Of a DNA stretch of 54,483 nt, positions 40,807 through 49,809 are shown one piece after another. Source of the DNA: Exiguobacterium sp. Leaf196 (GTDB taxonomy: Bacteria; Bacillota; Bacilli; Exiguobacteriales; Exiguobacteriaceae); NCBI RefSeq assembly GCF_001423965.1, contig NZ_LMPV01000013.1, positions 1 through 54,483 of the forward strand. Reading direction: 5' to 3'. The position numbers were made by a program, and so were the translations under genes. The notes beneath the pieces are model-generated. The model had not been told where the DNA came from, did no database searches, and worked only from the letters and a program-made list of their open reading frames with translations. How positions within the stretch are numbered: position 1 is the stretch's first letter; every line of letters begins with the position of its first letter.

Positions 40807-41714
40807 CGCGCATACGGCTTTCTAGTCCGGTAGACTTCATATAGTAATAACGAAGCAGCAACCGATGCGTTGAGCGATGTGACATGTCCCGCCATCGGGA
40901 GGTGGACGAGGAAATCACATTTCTCACGGACGAGCCGGCTCATTCCTTTTCCTTCACTTCCAATGACGATTCCGAGTGGCATCGTCCCATCAAGTGTCCG
41001 GTAGTCATCACTTTCGCGCGCATCCGTTCCGACGAACCAGATGCCTTGTTTCTTTAGATCCTCCATCGTCCGCGCAAGGTTCGTCACGCGAACGACAGGA
41101 ATATGTTCGATCGCGCCTGTTGATGCCTTTGCGACGACTTGCGTCAATCCGACTGATCGACGCTTCGGAATGATGATCCCGTGTGCCCCGACAGCATCTG
41201 CTGTCCGCAAGATTGATCCGAGATTATGTGGATCCTCCAGTTCATCGAGTAGAATCAAGAGCGGTGTTTCGTCCTTTTGACGCGCGAGCTCAAAGATGTC
41301 TTCCATCTCAGCGTACTCATACGCTGCTACCGCTGCGACGACACCTTGGTGATTTTCCGTTCCGGCTAAACCCGTTAACCGTGAGCGAGGTACGAGCTGG
41401 ATTTGAATCCCTGCTTCCTGCGCCATCGCGTGGATGACGGCAAGTGGTCCTTTTTGTTGTCCTTCCTGCAGAAACAGCTTGTTCATCTCTCGTCCGCTCC
41501 GTAATGCTTCTAGAACCGGATTTCGACCCGACAAGAAATCTTGTCCTTCTTCGAGCGGTTCGATCGCGACTGGCTGTTCCTTGACCGGAGCGGCTTTTCG
41601 TTTCTCTTGTGCTGGACGCTGTGCCTTCGTTTTTGGCTTCGCGCTTGTAGCCTTAGGATTCGTCTGTTTTTTCGGCTTCGAGTAATTCGAACGCTTGTCC
41701 GATGAGTTCTTCAA
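40803..41714 (-). CDS. rlmB: 23S rRNA (guanosine-2'-O-)methyltransferase RlmB-like SpoU protein
   Basis: A 303-residue SPOUT methyltransferase. The substrate-binding domain starts FLSGRNPVLEALRSGREMNKL (about residue 60). The SpoU domain has NLGSILRTADAVGAHGI, VIGSEGKGMSRLV and HLPMAGHVTSLNASVAASLLLYE. The assigned start is TTG 41714 after AAGGAGGGG. This adds a basic Lys/Pro/Gln-rich extension of about 55 residues that Bacillus RlmB lacks and overlaps mrnC by 62 nt. B. subtilis calls the gene yacO. It runs into rae1 by ATGA. Confidence 0.93.
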   Translation of the reverse strand: MKNSSDKRSNYSKPKKQTNPKATSAKPKTKAQRPAQEKRKAAPVKEQPVAIEPLEEGQDFLSGRNPVLEALRSGREMNKLFLQEGQQKGPLAVIHAMAQEAGIQIQLVPRSRLTGLAGTENHQGVVAAVAAYEYAEMEDIFELARQKDETPLLILLDELEDPHNLGSILRTADAVGAHGIIIPKRRSVGLTQVVAKASTGAIEHIPVVRVTNLARTMEDLKKQGIWFVGTDARESDDYRTLDGTMPLGIVIGSEGKGMSRLVREKCDFLVHLPMAGHVTSLNASVAASLLLYEVYRTRKPYAR

Positions 41715-42057
41715 GGCGATCCCCTCCTTCTGAAAGATAAATATAACCGAGCAATGCTTCAAATGCTGTCGCGTAGCGATACGTGTGGACGTCCGTACTC
41801 TTCGGGACAGAACCGGATTTTGCGTTCTTCCCGCGCCGGACGACCGCTGCCTCTTCTTCCGTCAACGCATCCGTGTTCAACCAGTGCGTCACGACCGTCG
41901 CTTGTGCTTGTGCCCGAACGTACCGGACAGCTGCTTTGTGCAACTCGCCCGGCTTCACATAACCTTGTTCGAGCAATCGCTCGCGCACACGAATCTCATA
42001 GACGACGTCGCCCATGTACGCTAACGCGAGTGCATTCAGTTGTTTGTAGTTCTTCAT
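41653..42057 (-). CDS. mrnC: Mini-ribonuclease 3
   Basis: A 134-residue RNase III-like protein without a dsRNA-binding domain, which trims the ends of 23S rRNA in Bacillus. The catalytic stretch [20 protein letters not shown] supplies the Asp and Glu residues, and the later [13 protein letters not shown] the second acidic motif. ATG 42057 overlaps the cysS stop as ATGA; a GTG four codons upstream is less likely. Its end overlaps the rlmB start by 62 nt. Confidence 0.95.
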   Translation of the reverse strand: MKNYKQLNALALAYMGDVVYEIRVRERLLEQGYVKPGELHKAAVRYVRAQAQATVVTHWLNTDALTEEEAAVVRRGKNAKSGSVPKSTDVHTYRYATAFEALLGYIYLSEGGDRLEELIGQAFELLEAEKTDES

Positions 42058-43451
42058 CCGCGCTTCCACCGCATCCCTTGCGCTGTGTCTTCCAGCAAGA
42101 TACCTTGATCACGTAGCTGATCGCGGATTGCGTCCGCTCGTGCGAAGTCACGATTTTGACGGGCTGTGTTCCGCTCTTCGATCAACTGTTCGACTTCTTC
42201 ATCGAGTAAGCCTTTATCGACTGTCAACGTCACACCAAGGACGCCTGATAATTCCGAGAAGAGTGCGAGGAACTGTTCGAGCACCTGTTTCGACACATGT
42301 GCTTCTCCGAGGTATAGATTGGCTTCTTTCGAGAGATCAAATAAATCCGTCACAGCGTTCGCTGTATTAAAATCATCATCCATCGATGTGATGAAGTGTT
42401 CCTTGATCGCCGCTAGACGATTCAACCACTTCTCGTCACCTGTTCCGAGATCAGCCGTCATGTCAAGACGATGTTCGATGTTTGCGACCGACTCCCGAAT
42501 CCGTGCGAGACCATTCGCTGCTTGGTCGATCAGTTCACGACTGTAGTTGATCGGATGACGATATTGAACCGACAACATGAAGAACCGTAAGACCATCGGA
42601 TCGACCGCTTGAATGGCTTCATGGACCGTCAGGAAGTTACCGAGCGACTTCGACATCTTCTCGTTTTCGATGTTTAAGAACCCGTTATGCATCCAGTAGT
42701 TTGCGAACTTCTGTGAGTTGCATGCTTCTGACTGGGCGATCTCATTCTCATGGTGTGGGAATTTCAAGTCTTGTCCACCGGCATGGATATCGATCGTCTC
42801 TCCAAGGTATTTCTTTGCCATCGCCGAGCACTCGATGTGCCAGCCTGGTCGTCCTTCGCCCCATGGACTCGTCCATGCCGGCTCACCTGGTTTTGCTGCT
42901 TTCCAGAGCACGAAATCAAGCGGATCTTCTTTTTTCTCTCCGACTTCGATTCGTGCGCCTGCGCGCAATTCATCGATCGACTGTTGGCTCAATTGACCAT
43001 AATCCTTGAAACTACGCGTCCGGAAGTAGACATCCCCACTCGATGCGTAGGCATTGCCTTTTGCAACGAGTACTTCGATGAAGGCGATGATATCGTCCAT
43101 CGTTTCCGTGACGAGTGGATGGATATCCGCTTTTTGGACATTCAAAGCACCCGTATCCGCGTGATACGCTTCAATGAAACGTTTCGTCAACGCATGATAA
43201 TCTTCTCCCAGTTCGTTTGCTGTCCGGATGATCTTATCGTCGACGTCCGTGAAGTTCGAGACGTATTTGACCTCATATCCGCGGTATGTGAAGTAGCGAC
43301 GGACTGTATCGAAGACGATCGCTGGACGTGCATTGCCGATATGAATGTAGTTGTACACAGTTGGACCACAGACATACATCTTGACCTTTCCTTCTTCTAA
43401 TGGTTTAAATGGTTCCTTTTTTCCGGTCATGCTGTTGTACAGTTGAATCAT
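42054..43451 (-). CDS. cysS: Cysteinyl-tRNA synthetase
   Basis: A 465-residue class I synthetase (Bacillus 466). It has HIGH-type HIGN in [21 protein letters not shown] in [10 protein letters not shown], and the zinc ligands Cys28 and WHIECS, HAGGQD and HHENE. The start is ATG 43451 with AAAGGAGGG inside the end of cysE, giving a 47-nt overlap. It follows cysE behind the cysteine T-box, so its expression should rise when Cys-tRNA is uncharged. Confidence 0.98.
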   Translation of the reverse strand: MIQLYNSMTGKKEPFKPLEEGKVKMYVCGPTVYNYIHIGNARPAIVFDTVRRYFTYRGYEVKYVSNFTDVDDKIIRTANELGEDYHALTKRFIEAYHADTGALNVQKADIHPLVTETMDDIIAFIEVLVAKGNAYASSGDVYFRTRSFKDYGQLSQQSIDELRAGARIEVGEKKEDPLDFVLWKAAKPGEPAWTSPWGEGRPGWHIECSAMAKKYLGETIDIHAGGQDLKFPHHENEIAQSEACNSQKFANYWMHNGFLNIENEKMSKSLGNFLTVHEAIQAVDPMVLRFFMLSVQYRHPINYSRELIDQAANGLARIRESVANIEHRLDMTADLGTGDEKWLNRLAAIKEHFITSMDDDFNTANAVTDLFDLSKEANLYLGEAHVSKQVLEQFLALFSELSGVLGVTLTVDKGLLDEEVEQLIEERNTARQNRDFARADAIRDQLRDQGILLEDTAQGMRWKRG

Positions 43452-44088
43452 GACGTCGCCCTCCTTTAATCCGTTCAATTTCTTGTTTTAATACTTCTAG
43501 TTCCATTTCAATCCGCTCTTGGCATTCGCTGACCGGATCCGGGAAACGATGATCAAGTGGTGCTTCGACCTTCATGCCGTCTTGAATGACGACACGTCCC
43601 GGAATGCCGACGACGGTCGCATTTGGAGGAACATGTTTTAAGACGACGGAACTGGCACCGATTTTTGAGTATGCCCCGATCGTGATATCACCTAGGACAC
43701 GAGCACCGGCAGAGACAAGTACGCCGTCTTCAATCGTCGGATGACGCTTTCCTGTTTCTTTCCCCGTTCCGCCGAGTGTCACGCCTTGAAACAACGTGAC
43801 GTCATCGCCAATGATCGTCGTCTCACCAATGACGACACCCATCCCATGGTCAATAAAGAATCGGCGTCCAATCGTCGCTCCTGGATGAATCTCGATGCCT
43901 GTCAAAAAGCGACTGAATTGCGAAATCAATCGACCGAGCAAGCGAAACTTCGCGTTCCAGAGCCGATGGGCCAGGCGATGCATCCAAATCGCATGTAAGC
44001 CCGGGTATGTCAAAATGACTTCTAACGTGCTGCGGGCAGCTGGATCTTGCTCAAACACATTGCGGATATCTTCTCGCATCCGTGTCAT
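43405..44088 (-). CDS. cysE: Serine O-acetyltransferase
   Basis: A 227-residue enzyme that makes O-acetylserine for cysteine synthesis. The left-handed beta-helix hexapeptide region holds [56 protein letters not shown], including the catalytic Asp-His pair (DHGMG). It is shorter at the N-terminus than the enterobacterial enzyme, as in Bacillus. The start is ATG 44088 after AAAGGAG. It lies directly downstream of a cysteine T-box; its last 16 codons overlap cysS. Confidence 0.98.
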   Translation of the reverse strand: MTRMREDIRNVFEQDPAARSTLEVILTYPGLHAIWMHRLAHRLWNAKFRLLGRLISQFSRFLTGIEIHPGATIGRRFFIDHGMGVVIGETTIIGDDVTLFQGVTLGGTGKETGKRHPTIEDGVLVSAGARVLGDITIGAYSKIGASSVVLKHVPPNATVVGIPGRVVIQDGMKVEAPLDHRFPDPVSECQERIEMELEVLKQEIERIKGGRRHDSTVQQHDRKKGTI

Positions 44089-44109
44089 ATACGTTCTCCT
44101 TTCCATAAG

Positions 44110-44351
44110 AAAAAGCGCCTCTATGCATTGCTGCACAGAGACGCTAACGAAGCGCGGTCCCACTCTGTTTGGACGATTGACTCGTCCCTCTCGACGTCCG
44201 TTAACGCCGGAGATACGTCTGCGCCTACTTTCACGGATTTCGGGCAGCACTCAGAGGGGCATTTCATGATTCGCTTCTTCAAGCCCTCGCACCATTCGAG
44301 CTTGTCTCTGGAGAAGAAGACGCATCGTTACTTTCCTCGTCTACGCTTTCG
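44110..44351 (-). ncRNA. Cysteine T-box leader (cysE-cysS)
   Basis: A T-box riboswitch. Stem I begins just after the gltX stop with GAGGAAAGTAAC (AGTA S-turn). The specifier loop has TGC (Cys) at 44261-44259 in the context GAAATGCC, and the T-box itself reads AGAGTGGGACCGCG (44166-44153). A terminator (44144-44115) follows. Uncharged tRNA-Cys should stabilise the antiterminator and let transcription reach cysE-cysS. In B. subtilis the same arrangement exists. Confidence 0.92.
44115..44144 (-). terminator. T-box terminator
   Basis: GCGTCTCTGTGCA (44144-44132) pairs with TGCATAGAGGCGC (44127-44115) with mismatches, followed by TTTTTC. It competes with the antiterminator that includes the T-box sequence. 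Confidence 0.88.
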
Positions 44352-45800
44352 TTATTCTGCTTCAAGCCGTGCAAGCACACGGTCTTTTCCTAGTAATTGA
44401 ATCGTGTTCGGGAGTTCTGGACCATGCGTCTGTCCTGTCGTCGCGACACGAATTGGCATGAACAAGTTTTTTCCTTTTTGACCAGTCGCTTTTTGCGTCG
44501 CTTTGATCGATGCTTTGATTGCTTCTGGTGTCCACTCTTCGAGAGCGCGTAACTGGTTCGCGAATTCTGCAAGTACAGTCGGAACCGTCTCGCCACTCAA
44601 GACAGTGTTTGCCTCTTCATCATACACCACTTCATCCTCAAAGAACATCTCTGAAAGCTTGACGATTTCCGCGCCATGCGTCATCTGTTCGCGGTATAGC
44701 GCGACAAGATCACGTGCCCAAGCGAGCTCTTCTTCTGAAGGTGACGCTTCGACGCGACCTGCTTCTTGTAGGAACGGAAGACTTGCTTCGAATACTTCTT
44801 CGAACGATTGATGTTTCATATACTGACTGTTGATCCAAGCCAATTTGTTTTGGTCAAAGACAGCCGGACTCTTCGAGAGACGATCCGCGTCAAAGATCTT
44901 GATTAACTCTTCTTTTGTGAAGATTTCCTCTTCGCCGACAGGTGACCAGCCGAGAAGCGTGATGAAGTTGAGTAATGCTTCCGGGAGATAACCGAGCTCT
45001 TTATACTGCTCGATGTACTGAATGATCGAGTGATCACGCTTCGAGAGTTTCTTGTGTGCTTCATTGACAATCAATGTCATGTGACCAAACGTCGGGTATT
45101 CCCAACCGAACGCATCATAGATCATCATCTGTTTCGGTGTGTTCGAAATATGATCATCTCCACGAAGAACGTGACTGATCGCCATCAAGTGATCGTCGAT
45201 GACGACAGCAAAGTTATATGTCGGAATGCCGTCTTTTTTAACGATGACCCAGTCACCGAAGTCTTTTGATTCGAACGAGACGTCGTCTTTGACGATATCA
45301 TTCCATGTATACGTGACATCTTCCGGTACACGAATCCGAATCGATGGCGTGCGACCTTCTGCGCGGAACGCTTCTTCTTGTTCTGCTGTCAGGTTACGGT
45401 GTGCCCCTGAATAGCGTGGTGCTTCTCCGCGTGCGATTTGCGCTTCGCGTTCTGCTTCGAGCTCTTCCGATGTCATGTAGCAACGGTAAGCGAGTCCCTT
45501 TTCAAGTAACTCATCCGTATACTTTTGATAGATATCAAGACGCTCCATTTGTGAATAAGGACCGTACTCACCACCGCGACCTGGACCTTCGTCCCAATCG
45601 ACACCGAGCCACTCGAGATTCTTCATTTGACTCTCGACACCACCTGCGATGTTCCGCTTTTGGTCCGTATCCTCGATTCGTAATACCATCTTGCCGCCTA
45701 AATGGCGTGCAAACAGATAATTAAATAATGCAGTCCGGGCATTCCCGATATGCAAGTGTCCTGTTGGACTTGGGGCATAACGTACTCGTACTTCTGCCAT
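44352..45800 (-). CDS. gltX: Glutamyl-tRNA synthetase
   Basis: A 482-residue class I synthetase. It has [11 protein letters not shown] (HIGH) near residue 15 and KLSKRDHS (KMSKS type) near 250. In most Bacillales the enzyme also charges tRNA-Gln for the GatCAB amidotransferase route; that is inferred here. The start is ATG 45800 after GGAGTG, 43 nt after ispF. The gene ends at the first base of the cysteine T-box, so gltX and cysE-cysS share a transcript with regulated readthrough. Confidence 0.98.
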   Translation of the reverse strand: MAEVRVRYAPSPTGHLHIGNARTALFNYLFARHLGGKMVLRIEDTDQKRNIAGGVESQMKNLEWLGVDWDEGPGRGGEYGPYSQMERLDIYQKYTDELLEKGLAYRCYMTSEELEAEREAQIARGEAPRYSGAHRNLTAEQEEAFRAEGRTPSIRIRVPEDVTYTWNDIVKDDVSFESKDFGDWVIVKKDGIPTYNFAVVIDDHLMAISHVLRGDDHISNTPKQMMIYDAFGWEYPTFGHMTLIVNEAHKKLSKRDHSIIQYIEQYKELGYLPEALLNFITLLGWSPVGEEEIFTKEELIKIFDADRLSKSPAVFDQNKLAWINSQYMKHQSFEEVFEASLPFLQEAGRVEASPSEEELAWARDLVALYREQMTHGAEIVKLSEMFFEDEVVYDEEANTVLSGETVPTVLAEFANQLRALEEWTPEAIKASIKATQKATGQKGKNLFMPIRVATTGQTHGPELPNTIQLLGKDRVLARLEAE

Positions 45801-45843
45801 TGCCAATCACTCCTTCGACTAAAATTCGCTTATCTAGTATACC

Positions 45844-46326
45844 TTATTCTTCGATTCGTTTCAGTAGAATCACTGCTTGACAAGCGATTCCCTCTTCTCG
45901 TCCCGTAAAACCTAACCATTCCGTTGTCGTTGCCTTGACATTGATCTGTTCAATGTCCGCTTCGAGTAATTCTGCGATCCGAGCGCGCATCGTGTCGATG
46001 TACGGACGAAGCTTTGGTGCCTGTGCGATGACTGTCGCATCTAGGTTGCCAAGCTCATACCCTTGTTGTTTAACGAGCGCGTAGACATGCTGCAGTAATT
46101 TTGCTGAATCCGCATCCTTGAATTCCGGATCCGTATCCGGAAAATGTTTTCCGATATCCCCCGCTGCAATCGCACCAAGTGCTGCGTCGGCAATCGTATG
46201 TAACAAGACGTCTGCATCCGAATGACCGAGCAATCCTTTCGTATGCGGAATCTCAATGCCGCCTAAAATCAATTTCCGATCCTCTGCAAAGGCATGTACA
46301 TCAAAACCTTGTCCAATTCGAATCAT
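45844..46326 (-). CDS. ispF: 2-C-methyl-D-erythritol 2,4-cyclodiphosphate synthase
   Basis: A 160-residue MEP-pathway enzyme. It shows GQGFDVHAF with Asp9 and His11 as metal ligands, [33 protein letters not shown] and the active-site [19 protein letters not shown] 46326 is chosen at the right distance from GAGGG; an ATG two codons upstream overlaps the ispD stop and is less likely. It acts two steps after IspD, its neighbour. Confidence 0.97.
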   Translation of the reverse strand: MIRIGQGFDVHAFAEDRKLILGGIEIPHTKGLLGHSDADVLLHTIADAALGAIAAGDIGKHFPDTDPEFKDADSAKLLQHVYALVKQQGYELGNLDATVIAQAPKLRPYIDTMRARIAELLEADIEQINVKATTTEWLGFTGREEGIACQAVILLKRIEE

Positions 46327-46328
46327 CG

Positions 46329-47012
46329 TCATTTCCCTCGTTTCATTAGAATTGCTTCACCGAACCATAGATCGTCCGGTGTCGTCATCTTGATATTTTC
46401 GTAGTGACCGTGGACGATCGTTACTTTTCCTCCGTCCCATTCTATCAAACTTGCATCATCGGTTCCTAGGTATTTTGTTGCCGCTTTTTCATGAACCGTG
46501 CGAATCGTTGCAAGATCAAATGCTTGTGGTGTCTGGGCTGCCATCAAGTGTTCTCGCGGAACGGTCTCACTGATGTGATTCGCTTCGATCCGTTTGACGG
46601 TGTCTTTGATCGGTACGGCGAGAATCGCTGCTTGATCCAACACTGCCGCCTGGACGACCGCATGAATCGCTTCTTGTGAAATGAACGGTCGAGCCCCATC
46701 ATGAATCAGGACGATCCCTTCGCCTTCTAATGCCTCAAGACCACGGAGAACACTTTCTTGACGTTCGGCACCACCCGCAACCAGTTTGATGGCTGTCGCA
46801 TAGGACGAAGTGACGTGCGTAAACCAGTCTTTCTCCATTGGATTGATCGCAAGAACGATTTCCGCACATGCCGGGTCCGCCTCGAAGACATCTAGTGTCC
46901 AAGCGATGATTGGACGTTCTCTTAGTTCAAGCATCAATTTATTACGATCTGCGCCCATCCGCTTACCGGCACCGGCAGCGGGGATGACGACGCGATATGT
47001 GGCTGTAGACAT
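46329..47012 (-). CDS. ispD: 2-C-methyl-D-erythritol 4-phosphate cytidylyltransferase
   Basis: A 227-residue MEP-pathway enzyme that makes CDP-methylerythritol. The nucleotide-binding loop is [15 protein letters not shown] (about 11-25). [22 protein letters not shown] and DDASLIEW are the usual motifs. Start ATG 47012 after GAGGGAATG. It is separated from yacL by 132 nt that hold two hairpins without T-runs, and it is followed by ispF. Confidence 0.97.
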   Translation of the reverse strand: MSTATYRVVIPAAGAGKRMGADRNKLMLELRERPIIAWTLDVFEADPACAEIVLAINPMEKDWFTHVTSSYATAIKLVAGGAERQESVLRGLEALEGEGIVLIHDGARPFISQEAIHAVVQAAVLDQAAILAVPIKDTVKRIEANHISETVPREHLMAAQTPQAFDLATIRTVHEKAATKYLGTDDASLIEWDGGKVTIVHGHYENIKMTTPDDLWFGEAILMKRGK

Positions 47013-47067
47013 TTCATTCCCTCTTTTCTCTCTCACTGATCATCGTGATCCATTCCATCACACCGAA

Positions 47068-47097
47068 AACGGACTCGATCATGAAATCGAATCCGTT
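47068..47097 (-). repeat. Hairpin upstream of ispD
   Basis: AACGGATTCGAT (47097-47086) pairs with ATCGAGTCCGTT (47079-47068), 12 bp with one mismatch-like G-U. It is followed by TTCGG, not a T-run. A second dyad, ATGCCT/AGGCAT, lies just upstream (about 47137-47112). Confidence 0.5.
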
Positions 47098-47144
47098 GCG
47101 GGGTCTATCCGAATGCCTCTCGATGTCTCTCTAGGCATAGTGTC

Positions 47145-48230
47145 TCATTTTTCCTGTGGTTTCGCAAAAATCATTCGTCCAGCTGACGTCTGTAAGACAC
47201 TCGTGACGACGACGCCAATCGTTTTCGAGATCAGGTGTTTTCCTCCTTCGACGACGACCATCGTTCCATCTTCGAGATAGGCGATTCCTTGCTTTTGTTC
47301 TTTCCCTTCCTTGATGACAAGGACGGTCATTTCTTCTCCTGGAATGACGACTTGTTTGACCGCATTCGCCAGGTCATTGATGTTAAGGACAGGAACATGT
47401 CGGACTTCACAGACTTTGTTTAAGTTATAGTCGTTCGTGACGACGATCCCTTTGACGAGTTCCGCGAGTTTAATCAGTTTAATATCGACTTCCGGTACAT
47501 CCTCGAAATCGCCATCATAAATTTCGACTTCGACTCCAGGAATCTCTTGTAACTCTTTTAAGACATCGAGTCCACGACGTCCACGGTTTCGTTTCAACGT
47601 ATCGGAAGAATCGGCGATGTATTGCAACTCACCGATGACGAATTGCGGGACGATCAGTTTTCCTTCGACGAAGCCGGTTTTTGTGATATCCGTAATTCGT
47701 CCGTCGATGATGACGCTCGTATCAAGTACCTTGCTGTTTGATTTAACTGGAACGACGACTTCAGGTGCCGTCTTTTTTTCACTTTGGTTGCTACGTAAGA
47801 AGATTTTCGTCAATTCATGACGTTTTCGATACCCGACCGTAAAGCCGAGATATCCGAATAACGCGGTCACGAAGATCGTTAAGACATTACTGAGGACAGG
47901 AATCCCAACTAAGTCGATTAACGTACTGACGAGAAATGCTAATACTAATCCGATCAACAAACCAAACGTACCAAAAAAGAGATCTGCTACTGGGGCTTTG
48001 ACGAGTCGTTCTTCTAAAAATCGGAGAAGTCGAATTACCGAATCCGTAATGAATAATCCAATTAATAAGAATATGAGTGCACCAATCGTTCCAGTTACGT
48101 ATTCGCTCATCAACCATGCCGGGAAAGTCGTACTTGTCGCTGTTTCAATCAATTGGAAAAACTGAGGAAGCAACAAGATCCCAAGGGCAAGTCCGAGTAA
48201 TGCAAAAAATACCCGTATGACGATTTTCAA
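47145..48230 (-). CDS. yacL: Membrane-anchored PIN/TRAM-domain protein (YacL)
   Basis: A 361-residue protein. Four hydrophobic segments occupy about residues 1-150 (IVIRVFFALLGLALGILLL, GTIGALIFLLIGLFI, LFFGTFGLLIGLVLAFLV, VLTIFVTALFGYLGF). A PIN domain follows (about 172-290) with VLDTSVIIDGRI and further acidic residues in VPQFVIGELQYIADSSD and VVTNDYNLNK, then a TRAM domain. PIN domains are usually RNases, but the substrate is unknown. The start is TTG 48230, eight nt after AAGGAGG. In B. subtilis disA lies between radA and this gene; here it is absent. Confidence 0.92.
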   Translation of the reverse strand: MKIVIRVFFALLGLALGILLLPQFFQLIETATSTTFPAWLMSEYVTGTIGALIFLLIGLFITDSVIRLLRFLEERLVKAPVADLFFGTFGLLIGLVLAFLVSTLIDLVGIPVLSNVLTIFVTALFGYLGFTVGYRKRHELTKIFLRSNQSEKKTAPEVVVPVKSNSKVLDTSVIIDGRITDITKTGFVEGKLIVPQFVIGELQYIADSSDTLKRNRGRRGLDVLKELQEIPGVEVEIYDGDFEDVPEVDIKLIKLAELVKGIVVTNDYNLNKVCEVRHVPVLNINDLANAVKQVVIPGEEMTVLVIKEGKEQKQGIAYLEDGTMVVVEGGKHLISKTIGVVVTSVLQTSAGRMIFAKPQEK

Positions 48231-48261
48231 TCTTCTCACCTCCTTTGCCTATTTTAAGTTC

Positions 48262-48270
48262 ATTGTAACA
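48262..48270 (-). promoter_or_regulatory. Extended -10 promoter for yacL-ispD-ispF-gltX
   Basis: The minus strand shows TGTTACAAT (48270-48262), a TGn-extended -10. No -35 match is visible. Start near 48255 gives a leader of about 25 nt before yacL. Confidence 0.5.
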
Positions 48271-48304
48271 TGTACTGAATTGAACTACCTACGCCGGAAG
48301 GAGG

Positions 48305-48340
48305 GGAAACTGTTTACATATCCATTACAGTTCCCCCATT
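48305..48340 (-). repeat. Hairpin in the radA-yacL gap
   Basis: GGGGGAACTG pairs with CAGTTTCCCC (about 48337-48302) on the minus strand around a 15-nt loop. The tail CTCCTTCC has no T-run, so it is at best a weak terminator of radA. Confidence 0.4.
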
Positions 48341-48357
48341 TTTTACGTCATTCCAGC

Positions 48358-49734
48358 TTAAAACGGAATTGTTTCGCGTAATGCTTCGTCCACGCTCTCG
48401 ACACCGACGACCGTAATCCCGTCCGGATACGTCCAGCCTCCTAAGTTATTTTTCGGAATGATCGCTCGTGTAAAACCGAGTTTGGCTGCTTCTGCTACAC
48501 GTTGCTCAATGCGCGATACACGACGAACTTCTCCCGTCAACCCGACCTCACCAATCACGACATCCGTCGGACGCGTCGGTTTGTCACGGAAACTAGAGGC
48601 AATCGCAACACAGACGGCTAAGTCGATCGCTGGTTCATCGAGCTTCACACCACCCGCTGCCTTGAGATAGGCATCTTGTGTTTGTAAGAGAAGACCCGAT
48701 CGTTTCTCAAGAACGGCCATCAATAACGCTACTTTATTTTGATCGATTCCGGTCGCCATCCGTCTAGGATTCCCGAATGACGTCGGTGAAATCAGTGCTT
48801 GCAGTTCGACAAGGACCGTCCGTGTCCCTTCCATCGAAGCGACGATCGTTGAACCGGATACGCCGGATGTCCGCTCTTCGAGGAAAATTTCTGACGGATT
48901 TAAGACCTCTTCAAGGCCAGACTCCCGCATCTCAAAAATTCCGATCTCATTCGTTGAACCAAATCTGTTTTTAACAGCACGCAGAATCCGAAACGTATGG
49001 TGACGTTCGCCTTCGAAATACAAGACAGCATCCACCATGTGCTCAAGTAAACGTGGTCCAGCAATCGAACCCTGTTTTGTAACGTGACCAACGATGAAGA
49101 TCGCAATACCGCGACTCTTCGCAATTTTCATCAGCATCGCCGTACATTCACGTACCTGTGTCACGCTCCCGGGTGCGGACTGAATTTCATCAATGTAGAC
49201 GGTTTGAATCGAGTCGATGATTAAAAACCGTGGCTGTTCTTCATCAACGACACGTTCAATCATGTTCATGTCCGTTTCACTGAGGACGAACAAATCCTGT
49301 GTCGGCAATCCAAGCCGTTCCGCGCGCAATTTGGTTTGTTTAAGCGATTCTTCCCCTGAGATGTAGAGCACTTTTTCACCACGTTGGGCAAGCCGTGCAC
49401 TCGTCTGCAGTAAGATCGTCGACTTCCCGATCCCCGGGTCTCCTCCAACAAGCACCATCGAACCTGGAACGATGCCACCTCCGAGGACACGGTCGAATTC
49501 ACCACTTCCGGTAAAGACACGACTCTCTTCTTGCGAGACGATATTCGCGAGGCGCTCTGGCTTTAATTGTTTTGTCGTCGTATGAACAAAAGCGGCACCG
49601 CGCCGTCCTTTTTTTTCTTCGACGACTTCTTCGACCATCGTGTTCCATTCCCCGCATCCAGAACAACGTCCCATCCATTTCGGTGATTCAGTTCCACAGC
49701 TTTGGCAAACGAATTTTGTTTTTAACTTAGCCAA
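48358..49734 (-). CDS. radA: DNA repair protein RadA
   Basis: A 458-residue protein, exactly the B. subtilis length. The N-terminal zinc finger has CQSCG and CSGCG. The RecA-like core has Walker [11 protein letters not shown] (about 96), and [11 protein letters not shown] is the RadA-specific motif. A Lon-like domain (about 290-458) includes VSGSTIVAS and [18 protein letters not shown]. RadA drives branch migration in recombination and transformation. The start is TTG 49734 (LAKLKTKF), nine nt after AAAGG; an ATG three codons upstream abuts that site. No promoter is visible before it. Confidence 0.97.
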   Translation of the reverse strand: MAKLKTKFVCQSCGTESPKWMGRCSGCGEWNTMVEEVVEEKKGRRGAAFVHTTTKQLKPERLANIVSQEESRVFTGSGEFDRVLGGGIVPGSMVLVGGDPGIGKSTILLQTSARLAQRGEKVLYISGEESLKQTKLRAERLGLPTQDLFVLSETDMNMIERVVDEEQPRFLIIDSIQTVYIDEIQSAPGSVTQVRECTAMLMKIAKSRGIAIFIVGHVTKQGSIAGPRLLEHMVDAVLYFEGERHHTFRILRAVKNRFGSTNEIGIFEMRESGLEEVLNPSEIFLEERTSGVSGSTIVASMEGTRTVLVELQALISPTSFGNPRRMATGIDQNKVALLMAVLEKRSGLLLQTQDAYLKAAGGVKLDEPAIDLAVCVAIASSFRDKPTRPTDVVIGEVGLTGEVRRVSRIEQRVAEAAKLGFTRAIIPKNNLGGWTYPDGITVVGVESVDEALRETIPF

Positions 49735-49755
49735 TCGATTCATCCTTTCTGTTTC

Positions 49756-49796
49756 AAAAAAAGACCAGCTTCGCTCAGAAAGTGCGAAAGCTGGCC
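49756..49796 (-). terminator. Terminator after clpC
   Basis: GGCCAGCTTTCGC (49796-49784) pairs with GCGAAGCTGGTC (49774-49763) with one bulge, followed by seven T residues. It ends the ctsR operon; radA starts 21 nt beyond the T-run. Confidence 0.92.
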
Positions 49797-49809
49797 CTGT
49801 GCTCAGTGC

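Noticed and set aside
42750-43400. Plus-strand open frame of 216 codons inside cysS
   Set aside because: Antisense to a certain synthetase gene with no promoter or ribosome site; three overlapping plus-strand frames in the same place show that it is compositional.
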